Shown in pieces: positions 36,778-48,900 of a stretch of DNA of 64,000 nucleotides. Numbering within the stretch: the first letter of the stretch is position 1; the number at the start of each line of letters is the position of its first letter. The DNA is from Ascidia mentula (lineage: Eukaryota; Chordata; Ascidiacea; Phlebobranchia; Ascidiidae): contig OX387198.1 in the NCBI GenBank assembly GCA_947561715.1, positions 4,774,001 through 4,838,000 on the forward strand, given 5' to 3'. The translations under genes were made by a program, and so were the position numbers. Under the pieces are notes generated by a model that was not told where the DNA came from, did no database searches, and saw only the letters and a program-made list of their open reading frames with translations.

Positions 36778-37707
36778 TTTAAACAAGCAATCCTACGATT
36801 TGTGCAATATCGCTTTTGTACGTGAAGCAAATGTTTTACCAGTGGTCATTGCTGCAACCTGTATTACCGTATTTTTACTCATGACTACAAAAACCTTATT
36901 GCGCCACATCATCATGCTATTCTTGGCCATGCTCGACTTAAGTTCATTTCTGCTTCTTGTTAATGTTGGTTCAAAACCAGAGTACTTGTTTGGCTGAGTA
37001 GGTGGATGTGTAGTGTTTTTAGAAATAATTTTTGCACAAAATCCAGTGGTTATTACTATTTTCTTTTACCAATCTTCAAGATTTAATTTGTAATCCAGCA
37101 TGTAATTGCAGCTTGTAGTTGGCACTTCTTGGTCTATCCTTCTAAAAGTATGATGTTTGTAACTGTTTTCCTGCAGCCTACCTTAGTTCTGTTCTTTGGA
37201 TTGTAATTGACTGTGCCCTCATTTGATGCAGTATTATTCAAAGGAAATGAATAATAGAGACTAACATATTCAAGTTGTTGCTCTTTTAATATCTGGTAAC
37301 CCTTCAGCAAAAGAATGCAAAATAATACTTAAATTTAATATTTTTATTTTTGTCTGTAAAATCTATTTATTGTGTTATTGTTGTTTTTTTATTGTCCTTG
37401 TTGGTGTCTGCTTTGTGTTCGTAGCTGACTTATTTTGTAGGTTTTTTTGTGGTGAAATAAAAGAAAACACACATACTCTTGTATTGTATACTTTTCTTCA
37501 CTTTAGTACGATCATGGATAAAAATCACTGAGTAAATCAATTATAATTGTAGAAACAATAGCATCTGTATTCTTCTACGAAATAAAAGCAAGTTAAAGAC
37601 CACAGTGCTAGCTATGTGAAGGCTGTGGAGCCCTGGCTTAAGGAACAAAAAAAACAAACAATCCAAACCTACATTAATGCAGAAACCCCACAGCCGTCCA
37701 CTTTATC
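36778..37707. other. Convergent 3' flanks of ERO1 and PGAP3
   Basis: About 930 bp between two tail-to-tail genes. An AATAAA signal near 37455 (gaAATAAAAg) may end the ERO1 transcript, and T-rich runs near 37340 could serve PGAP3. A 76-codon hydrophobic frame begins inside the last codons of ERO1 (36767-36997); I do not call it a gene. Confidence 0.45.
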
Positions 37708-39009
37708 TTATGGAACTTTACCTTTGGTTGGATATTTATGTTGTAAAAACAAATGGTCATCTTTGAAAAATGAAAACATGAGTATGGGTAAGGAAATTGT
37801 GAGCATGTGCCACACTGAGTGGGCATCAAAGGTCCATAAAATAGGAGCAAAGTCAAAAACTTCAAATGTGAGAAAAATGTTGGTCAGAACAACTACATAC
37901 ATTACTTTCCAAACATATTGCTGTTCGCTATTTTGTTTGTAGAACCACAACCAAGAAGCCGTATTTAGAAGGCCAATAAATAAATTAGCCTTCATGTTGT
38001 AACCGTAATCAAACTTGTCAAAGGTTAGGTAACAAATATGAGTAATATATAGACCAGCCAACACATTTCCTGCGACCCACCGGATTCGGGCTTGATTTTG
38101 TTGTTCTGCGCTGTAAGACCATCTATGGATTGAGACATAGAATGAATAAACAACCAGGGACGTTGCACAAAAATAGTCCAAAATTTCTGTCCATACAAAA
38201 TCCCTTGAGTGGTAAACAGATGACCAAATCCAAGCATTTACCCCGACTACTGCTTGCAAGACAGCAATATTAAACATTGGTGCAGTTGCTGGAACAGCAC
38301 CCAAATAATTTCTTAGACCAATTATTGTGGTTACCGCATTTAAAATCGAAAATACAACTGAAGCAGGCTCTTGCATTCCAAGCACCCGAACAAATGGCCA
38401 TTTGCCATGAAACTGTGGAAGTGGCACTTTTTCCTTTTGAAAAACATCAACAGTCCTCCACATACATTCGTACCTGTGAGAAAAATGCCTTTTGAAAAAA
38501 GTCATGTTGAAGCAGGTTGCATGGGTGGACCATAGCCAACTGTAATATCGAATGATCATTTGCTGTTGAAATTTGTCGAAGTTACAAATTTTTTAGTCAT
38601 ATGGGAAATTGCTGTGTTACAACAAAACAAATGGAATAGGACAAAATGTCAAAAAACATTACAGGAATCAGTTAACTGATGGATCATTTTCGAATCAGAC
38701 AAAATAATTAATTTATATTCCTATATACATATAAAATTTTAAATTCCTACTTGCACTCCTCTTGGCAATTCCAACCTAATGCTCTTAAGTATATTGGTTG
38801 ATCCGTAGGGTAATCAATACCACTGCAGTTTTTCTTTTGACATGGTTGCAGGCAGTTCTGCAAACAAAAATCTTCTTTTTTAACATTTCGCTGAGTAAAA
38901 TCTTTCTATGTAAAAATTCAATTACCAAATATGCTCCACATGTGTTACCAAGTGATCCAAGACTGCAGGCAACTTGAACAAGAAGATAAATGGCCACCAA
39001 CCAGAACAT
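37708..39009 (-). CDS. PGAP3: PGAP3, GPI-anchor remodelling enzyme
   Basis: Removes the unsaturated sn-2 fatty acid from GPI anchors in the Golgi/ER so that it can be replaced by a saturated one. Three exons: 38926-39009, 38751-38857, 37708-38473, giving 319 codons (318 residues; human 320). Exon 1 is a signal peptide (MFWLVAIYLLVQVACS). Exon 2 carries the cysteine-rich lumenal segment NCLQPCQKKNCSG and ALGWNCQEEC. Exon 3 begins YECMW and holds FHGKWPFVR plus seven hydrophobic segments. It also carries the CREST-superfamily residues VYHSRD, DYFCATS, FDYGYN and DAHSVWHMLTI, which supply the presumed metal-binding His/Asp. It ends without a clear ER-retrieval signal. Phase is preserved at both junctions. 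Confidence 0.95.
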
Positions 39010-39994
39010 TTGCTGATGTTGTACTAAGCAGCAAAACATAAAAAAAAACTCTTCAGAGAGGCAAAACATCAAATTAGTAGTGAGAATATAAATGAGCACC
39101 AAAAACAAACACAGTTACACTGCATAATAGAGAAAACGTCAAAAAATTGACTACAGGAATCAGCCTTTGCAAGTCGGTGACTTTTATCGTGTTTATAACG
39201 TTTAGCAAATTTTCAAACTGTTGCATTGCTATTTGATGGCAATCTCCTATAAAAATTGCACTAACACTATAATAAAGTAGTCAGTTTTCATGTTTGGTAA
39301 ACGGAGACCTGGCGCAGAATTGTCAAACTATTAACAAATGTTTTTCAACATATGGAAATGGAAATGGCCACATGAGCATTACGACTTCAAAAGCTTTGCT
39401 GTTTACTAAATCGTTCTGGTTCACTGCGTACTCCTGTCTACTCAACCAGAAAGGGGTTCGTTTGCATGTTGTTGTGATTTGTGACCCACAGACGTAACTT
39501 TGATATTTTCGACATAACGTGGAACGACGAACAGTCAGAATCAACGGATTGTCACCACAAAATAAAGGTTTTTGACAACTTTCTACGTACTTGCTTGTGA
39601 AATATTAAAAATAAATTAACGTTTTTGTAGTTTCATGTAGCCTATGTGTGCACATTCCAAGTTTGCTGCATTATATGAAAATTGTTGTGCAATTTGGTGG
39701 AGACGATAGATTTGAAACAATGAAGATTACCAAAAATTCCACCATTAACTGTGTAATGTAAGTGTATATTTCAAAAGATAACCATTTAACTTTCATGCAA
39801 AGAGTTGGGCATATTTATATTGACCTGTACTTTTTTTAGGTGATATTGAACTTGTGCCTATTAGGATATTGAACCTATTGGTTATGTACACAATTTCCTT
39901 CTTCTGTTATGGTAATTAAAAACAACATATGTCTGCTTGATTAAAATGTTGCAACTCGACATTTTCTGTTTTTCAGGTAAACTATAACATTCCA
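39010..39994. other. Divergent promoter region of PGAP3 and SZT2
   Basis: About 1 kb. The right part contains the SZT2 5' leader: a donor (AAT/GTAAGTG) at 39757-39764 and an acceptor (TTTTCAG) ending at 39976 define a 219-bp leader intron. Nothing else recognisable is seen. Confidence 0.55.
39720..39980 (+). other. Spliced upstream ORF in the SZT2 leader
   Basis: An ATG at 39720 opens a 13-codon frame (MKITKNSTINCVM). If the intron 39758-39976 is removed, the stop is formed at the exon junction (AT plus GTAA), 15 bases before the SZT2 ATG at 39995. Such a short upstream frame could damp translation. This is inference from predicted splicing only. Confidence 0.35.
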
Positions 39995-42900
39995 ATGGAT
40001 TCTGGGATAAGTAAAGCTGAGGAGGTTGTGATCCACTTAAAAAAAGAATTTCGGGTTTCGAGAAACATTCGTTTAAAGTGGTATCTAGACCACCTTAACT
40101 CACCAATTACTGTTTCTGCCAATGAAGAAACATCTTCCGCCCCAAAAGGACTAGAGGTGATTTCTGTGTTTGACAAAAATGGAGAACCTACAGAGAAGCA
40201 GTGCATGTTAACAACAGACACAAGATTGTCCTTTGTCTCAAGCGGATACAAGTTTGTGTTTGCCCTCGACCTCTCTTCGTCTGTGCTGCGTGTTGATACC
40301 TTCCAGCAATGCGTTATGGTCGAGGCTGTACTTCTAAACTTGGAAGAATGTCTGATGTCCCTAATTCAACCTTTCATAGTGCCTGGATATGCAGGCATGA
40401 TGCAGCCAACAATATATCTAACCATTTTTGCTCAATGGAATGGCACATCCAGTGGCAGCACAAATCAAAAAGTTATCATACAAGGGTGCAAGCTGAACAG
40501 TGCGTCAATACAACACATTATACCATTAGTAAAGAAGGCCATTTATTCAATTAATTACACAGCTGAAGGCCTTATCCATAGTGAAAATGTTAGGCCACAA
40601 GCACATGACAATACAATTATTTCTATCATAGAAACTGCCATACTAGCACTGCAGCTACTGCCACCCAACACCAGTTCAGGACTTGTGGTGTTTACCGATG
40701 GTGTAATAGGAGAGCCAGTTCCCATTGCTCTTGGTGACATTTTAAGCAAATGTCAAAACTTGACAACTGCCTGTTCTTTTGTGCATGTGAACCCATCAAG
40801 CTTTCCCCTGTGCAATTTTGGGTGTGTGTCTCATACAGAACTGATGCAATTTATTGCCCAGTCTACCAAAGGAAAGTACATCAACACTTTCCAGATTCCT
40901 TCCGCAAAGCCAAATTCATTAAACAACTACCAGAAACTGTTACTACTTTGGTCGTTTCAAGTTGACCAATATTTTGTTGAGTGTATGCAGGGAACTTTCT
41001 CCTCACCTTCACTTCAAGGCACTTGCTCTGTTTTTGAACTTCGCAACATCAACCCTGACCACGTTCAGACACCGGCCCTTTTAGTGCGAAAACACAGTGA
41101 GAAGAACTTACGAGTTGCCTTGCCAACTGTTGTTGGTTCACGTCTACGCGAAGGATATTGTATCAAAAAAGTTGCATTCCCCAAAAGTACAATAGAAGTT
41201 CATTTGGTGTTGTGTTGGTGGAAAAACCATACAACTGTGGAGTATAGAGTTATTGCCCCCTGGCCCTTAAGTAAAAAGTCTTGTAAGATTGAAGTGTATG
41301 TCGCGGGGACATATGAATTTCTCTATGATATCAGTCGAGGACAGTTGGTGGATAGGTGGACCAGATCTAGAAAACAGGTCACCCAAAGATTTGGAATGTT
41401 TATCCGTAATTTACAGCAAGCAGATCACATGTTGCAAAATTTGGCTTCTTTTAATCACGACCCAGTGTACTGTACAGTATCAGACGTTTTGGCCCAAGCT
41501 CAGAGTCTTTTCTATCTGCCGCCAAATTCCAACCAGTTTGTGCTTTCAGCACAGGCAGAAAATACGCCAAATGCATTTTCATCTTATTGGAAACCTGTTC
41601 TTTCTTTGGATGTGTCAATTTGGCAAAAGTGGTTACATATCCATTATGTGCATTTACTTTTGAAACATGACAGTCCTCTACCTAAACACCTGCATAATCC
41701 TACAAGTGATGGTAGGTATCACCCTGTTCAATGTCAAGTAGCATACACACAACTTCTGGCTCTACTGAGAGAATGGTGTACGTTTGTTCTACTTGAAGGT
41801 CACACCTATGTCAAGTTCATATTTGAAGGTGGCAACAAGGAATTACCGGCGTCCTTTTTCCTTGTCAGGGTATGGAGTAAGTCGGCAGCTGTGGTTTTAA
41901 AAGTGGCCTTTTTCATTGGCGTGCCCGGAGAAACCCGAAAGTATTACGTTGATGATTTAAGAGAAAAGGCTGCCTCGATGGGAACAACCAGTGCTGCTAC
42001 AAGTGTGAAAAGAGTGCGACATTCCAGTTCCAGGGTTTCACCAAGCATTCGTTCCAAACATCTTTCCGACAAACGAGTGACAGTCTTTCTTATGAGTAAA
42101 CCACTGGATAGACTGTTAGTCCAGCAAAACCAAGTACCACGCGACTACCTTCACATTCCACAGAACTTCAAATTTCTGCCACAGCAACACAATATGATAG
42201 GTGAGAACTCAAAAAGAATTCATGACTTACAGGGGTACATGATTCGGAAACGCTATGTGTGGTCAGTCACCAGTATCAAAGACACGCCAATATCAATGGA
42301 AGTTGCAGTTGGCCTTCCCAACCTACTTATGAAGTTAAGAATGGCCGAAGGATACAATATTGCTCATTCTGCACACGGAGTGCTGACACTTGCTCGGGAA
42401 TTTCCACTTGCCTCCATGTTTAATGTACCAGGTGACGATAACGACGCAACTCACAATTGCCTCGTGCAGTGCATCCTGTTTCCACCAAAAATAAAAATGT
42501 CCGATGTATCTGTGAGCACGACTGGCTCGGATATTGAGGAAGATGAAGATGTAGAGGAGAACAACAGCACGACAAAGGAAATCCTTTTGGCAATGGAGAT
42601 TTGGACAGAACCTCAGTATGGCATTGTAAGCCAACCACAGTATTCATCCCGTTTTAGCTCAAGTAGCAATGGTAGCAGTAGTAGTATGAAGTATAGTGCA
42701 AGTGAACCACTATCTGGCGTCCCGTATTATGAAGGGCTTCAGTGTCACCAAATAGCACCGGTTGTCTCACAGAAGGACACTGCCTGGATCAGCAATGTTA
42801 TCACACTAGAGCAGTTACAACTTATGTGCAAGTCAGACATTATTTCCACTTCATTTCCTCAAGTGGGCGACGCATGGCCTAACGTAGCGAAGGATTCGCC

Positions 42901-45900
42901 ACATGATATGTCGATTAGCAATGAAACGCTTGTTTCCGATGACGTTAGTGACAAAGGTTCCTTTTCTAAGGTGGACTCCACAGAACATGAAAGTGGGAAT
43001 GTACCAGGCTTTGAAATAAATAAGCATATTACAGCCTTTCCATGCATGTTTAATTTCATTGGACTGCTTGATCAATCCCCCAGAAGCAAACTGCTGTTCA
43101 TGACACTACAGCAGAAATTCCCAAATGAAAGCGGTCCAAATGAGGCCCTTTTTTGTAGTATGCATCAGTCCATAGAAAAAGTGTGTGATTGTGAAGTTGA
43201 TTTGTCAACATCAGACCAACGTGCCATTACCAATTTAATTTTGTCATCAGAGTCTTTGCATGATGATACGGCACAAGACAATAATAGCAATATTTCAAAG
43301 CAATGGTGTTGTTATTTGAAGGCTGGTGATGATGGCCAAGTCATGATTGTCATACTTCCAGCAACATACTCAGACTTCAGGAATATTTTTAGTGTATCAT
43401 TTGATGCAGAAACACAGGAACACAGCACAAGCTCAAGTGCTGCAACCTTAACTGACACTCAGGTCTTTCATGAGAATTTGCCTGCAAAGACATTTTCAGC
43501 TCCAAATAGCCCTGCAACGCACAACGATGACAAAACTGTCGAAAACGGGAGTCTTCACAGAATTGCACGTAGAATTTCAATAAAGCGGCAAACATCTAGC
43601 GGTGAGCCTCATCGTTTGGAGCAGAGAGAAGCTGAGAAGTCGATAGCACAAAGAACGTTTTCTGTTTATGTGTATAACTGCTCCATGAACATGGTGGTCA
43701 GTTCAGCACTGCAAAGTGTTAGCAGCCAACGTAACATCAAATGGCAGGAGTCGGTACAGGACCATCGCTTCTACACCTATGACCATGCGATGAATGATGT
43801 GATGTACCAAAATCTAACACCAACAAAAGAGTATACTGATATTGTAAGAATGTATTCAACATCACACAGTGTGGACGGCACTGATGAAGTATTTCCTCTT
43901 GTCTCGCATGAGAATGAGCAAGTAAACCACGCTTGCATGCAGATTGTGGACGCCTACAGGAGCGGCTTTGTTTCCGGTGTGTTTGAGGGAGTTCAAAACG
44001 AAACTGAGCAAGTTGTGAGCACCGATGACCTTCAGATTGTAACCGACTCCATCTGTCAGGAGTATGTGGAGGAAATTGACATCACAGACTTCATGCTTCT
44101 TAATTCTCCCCAAGTGGCTGAATTTAAGAACCAACATTTAACACCCTTCCTTCTAACTGATTTTAATCAACTACCTGATGAAGCTGACATAGAGCTTAAT
44201 GACATTGAAGACATGTGCAAAGATGGAGGTGTACCAAAAAAACCAGCAACATCTGAAGCTCAGACTCATGCGTTACCCATCGAGCACTCAACCTTAACAA
44301 CTGAGACACTACCCAAGGAAACTGAGGAAGGCATAGAAACCAACATGAAAAGTAGCAATGTTGGTGGCATAGTCAGTGGTGGTGTTCGAATCCTACCTCA
44401 GAAAGAAAGTGCCTTCACTTCAGTGAGACAGCGACACCGAGTGTCGGAATGTGAAAAACACTTGCCTGATAGCAGCAGTTCGGAAGAGGAGAATGAGTTT
44501 GATAACAGGAAGCGGAAAGCACAGTCCCATCACCGGGAAAGGAAAATTACGCACACTCTACCGGTGAAGCAGGTTGACATGAAAAAGAACATGAGTGGGT
44601 CTATGCAGAGTGGTTGGAAGAATTTGCCGATGTTATCGATTTCCATTCTAGCTAAGTCGCATTCTAGACACTTGTCGGGTTCTGTCGAGCAACTTGAAAA
44701 GTATTTTAACAGTGTCTTGAAAAAGTATTGCCGGTCTGTCCCACAGTTGCCTGATGTGTACTATGCTGTAAATCACAACAGTAATGAACTTGCTTCAGCA
44801 ACTCAAACAACCTTCAGTCACTATGACAGTGACACTGATGCTGTGCAATTTGCAAGCAAACAAAGTGCTTCGGACGCAACAGACTCTATGTATGATAAGG
44901 CAGGGTCAATTCATGCAGATGATAATGCATCATCTTCTTCTGCTATTGAAACATACATGCCTCCCTTGTTTTTGTGCATGACTTGCACTGTAAGAGACAA
45001 AGCAAGTTCAAACCATGGCACTTTGTCAGTTAACGGTCTGCCAACTGACCTTGCAACCGTGCTTGATGCATTTGAAAATCCATGTCAGGAGGTCAACTTG
45101 TCAGACCTTAAGATTACATTAGATTTAATTTGGCTTTTCCTTCCTAACCACCTTGACAATGGCAACATACCAAAATCTGACCCAAGCGCTCGTCTGTCAT
45201 ACAAGGAAGGCGATGTTAATGTTTCTGACTTCCCGTCCGAGTGCTTATTGTGTGTTGCAGGGGTAAAAAAGAGCATATCTTGGCTGTTGGAAGATGAAAT
45301 TATGTCTTCGCTGAGGACTTGCGAACCGATCAACCAACAAACCTTGGAAAAGGTGACCAAGCACATTGAGCAAAGGAAATCGAGCAACTGTAAAATGGAA
45401 ACTGTTCCACTGCAGTACATATTTGGCCTAGAAAGTAGCAAGCCACTGTTTTTTGCTGAGTTTGAGAGGTTCCGCTTTGAAAAGTACAAGCTGAAAAGGG
45501 AGGAGAACTTTTACTACGTCAGCGTAGAGAGAGGAAACGCTTCATTTTTACCAATTAAGTTCACGACTGGAGTGGATGAAGTTATAAATGGAACAGATGT
45601 GGAACTGATTAAAGACGATTTAATTCCAAACCATGGAATGAAGACACCACAATCAACTACCACTGGGCAATACTGGTCGACACCAATTACAAATACATTT
45701 CCTGTTATTTCCGCAAAACCTGACCAAGTGGCCGATACAAAACATGGCAGACGTAGTTGTGTGTCACTTTATCAAAGAGACCAGGATACAGCTACTGGAA
45801 ATAAACTACAAAAAGCGGCCTCATCGGTGGAGCTCTCCAGTTGTGGTTTTCCTGCTAAAAGGTCGTCTTCAGTTTCAAATGTTTTGGAAGAAGCTACTGT

Positions 45901-48900
45901 AAACCCAACCAAGTCAGGAAAACTGTCACAGAACAAGCCTGTGCCTTTGCATATCAACCCATCCATGAGCTCTGGCCACCAGCCATTGCATGCCTCGTTA
46001 AGCTGCGGAAAAGAGCATTTCTCCCCTTTGTTTGTGCCCAAGGGCAGCACAATGTCGATGCCGGGAACTCCAGCAAACACAGAAAGTGTTTATTTTAACT
46101 TCGGAGCTGCCACCAACAAACTTGGAATCGATGCGGCTTCATTTCCAGGCCCCAGCAATTCGAGGGACCCCATCTTCAGTCCGATGTCAGATACGTCCCC
46201 AAGACATTATAGTCAAACAAGCCTGATGACCTCTGGTTATGAAGGAGAGGTCAGCGACACGGAGGAGGAAGACTATTACTTACAACTGCTCCAGGAAGGA
46301 AACAGCCAACTTCCAAACTTCTGGCTGATTGTGCAAATAAATGATGACTGTGCAAACTTATACTTTCATCGCCGTGGAAGCGCTCGAGTGATGAGGGCAA
46401 TGAAAATGGAACAAAATTCTGTGATCCACAGGATCATCTCGAACCTGCATAACGCTTGTCGTGCAGTCAACCAAACTCTGTTGCTCAAGAAATTGCATGA
46501 AAGCCACATGTGTCATTCGTTGCTGGTGGAAGAGCCTGCAGAGGACATATGGAAACGTGAAGATTATTCATCATCCTCTGTCTACCAAGCAACATCCATC
46601 GACGATTACAATCTTGCAGATGAGACGTTGAATCAAGGTGAATATCTGGCAGCTAACATGAACTTCAGACCTGGATACTTTGAGTGCCAGTGTGTGTTGC
46701 AACAATCCATTGCCTTGCATCACCGCATTGCCGGCACAGTAACTGGATCTGCCTTGGCCTCCACAGCACCCACTGCAATGAGCACTGTGAAGTCTTTCCT
46801 CAAAAACTTTGCTGTTGTCAATCAGAAACACATGTTCGTATTTCAAATGGAGGATGGCACTATATTTTATTGCCGCATGAATACGGAAATAAGAAAAAGC
46901 GAGCCAAACAGTCGTAGATCTTCACTGGTTACCCCAAGTTCTGGATTGGAGCAGATTCCACAGTCAGTTAGGGAATCGAAAGAGAGTTTGCTCTCTGTGA
47001 GCGACAGTGATCCTAAGCTGTGCATTACTTGGTACGGAGTGCATGATCTCACCTGTCAGCACCTTTCCGAACTGACTAAAGTAAAGCAGAGTGTCGAGCG
47101 GAAACTAGATGATGCTGTTTTGGAATACATTACTCTTATGTTAACTCGCAATAAGATGTTCAAGCTTACCCCTGCTGACGTATCGCTTATACAGCCCAGA
47201 GTGGAAGGGCTGCAGTCAACCATTGTTCCCAAAGACCCTGATGATACTTTGACATTCCATGTATCTGGAGCTCTTGTAAATAGTCTAACTAATGCCAGGT
47301 TCTTGTACTATTTGCATCAAAACATCCTTCAGTTTGTAATTACACCACGGTATGCAGAGCCCAACAATACTGCAGGATTTTTCTTGCCATACCGGACTGT
47401 TCAGCAAGATGATATACCAATGGATAGAAGTGGCAACAAAGTTCCCGGCAGCATTTATGTTTACAATGGCTCTTCAGAGAAGGGTCGCACAGGCCAAGGT
47501 TTGGCTTGTGTTTTTCTGGACCTGACTACATGCAAATCTAGTGACAACTTGATAAACTCCGACATGCAGTGCAGCAGTGATGTTTTTAAATCCAAATGCC
47601 AGGTTGTTCAGTGTATGGAAGGATGTGAGACAGTTGATAGCAACCAGGCAATTGTGCAGTTTTATGTATGGACCAGAGGTATTGTCAAACTGGATATTTT
47701 GGGTCAAAAATTATCTTCCGCAATTCATAGCACCTTATGTGATTTGATTCTTGAGTACTTGTTAATGGCACCTATGTTGCAAACCACCACTCAAAAAACA
47801 GATGCCATGCGTAGTCTGTCGTTTCCCTCTTCATCTGAAACAACACAGAGTAATATGTTTAGTATGTTCCAAACCAAGGTAGCTCCAAAGCCAAGCAAAC
47901 CAACTGTGGTTGAAACTGTCAGTAAGCATTTATCAGAAAAATACTACACAATCGTACCGGAGTGGCTAAGTTATATGATAACGCAGGCATGCCCGTCTGT
48001 TTCAGCATTAACACTGAAAGTTAACAGCAGATCAGTCAACTCCAATTGCACTCGGAACTTAGCACAAATCTTGGAAAACAGTCTGCTAGACTCAGATGAA
48101 GTGTTTCTGTTTGAAAAATCAGCTGTGGAGTCGGTTTGGAAGGTAGAAACAGGTTCAAACAGCCATGATGATACTCCTGGTCATTACCCGGAAATGCTGG
48201 TGATAAGCAAGAACTTACATCTGTGGAAGAAAAGTATTGGTGGCCCTTGCGAAATGCCTCGACCCAATTTGAGCACCATGCAAAAATTTGTTGCCCATGA
48301 TGTTTCACACAAGCCAGACTTAAGTCCATGTCCCCAACACTCTTTGATATCATCATCTTCTTTTATTTGTCGACAGCATTTTGCATACGTTTCGTCCAAG
48401 TCCTTAACATCTATTACTGTGTATTTATACAACATCACTGCAGAAAAGACGACATCATTCCACAAAAAAATGCAGCACTGTGTGGCTTTTCACAATGCCA
48501 GACACAGCATGATGCAAGGCAACACTCTTCAAAAGTTGGGATTATTTAAACACAGAACAAAGAATTCTGACATCTCCAATTACACTGTCGATATTTTGAC
48601 CAGACACACCACATTACCCCCACCTGAAAAACTGAAACAAAAACCAACATATGCAGACCGTTATTTCGACGAACACTACTTGGATTGCCATCCACACATA
48701 GAACTGAGGGAATCAGATGACTTTATGAAAGACAAAGTGTCACATGTTGGCCACCAGTGCATTTCTCTGGCAAAGCAAAAGTACAAAAGAAGTGAAGAAA
48801 AAATGCATTTGAAAAATTTGTTTGCAAAGTTTCACAAAGTCAGGTCCTCCAGCTTCGTGGTATCCAGCACCACCCTCTCTATACTAATGTCCCATGCTAA

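Noticed and set aside
36767-36997. Hydrophobic 76-codon frame overlapping the end of ERO1
   Set aside because: AT-rich DNA often encodes Leu/Ile/Val runs; it lies in a 3' flank with no family match or independent promoter.
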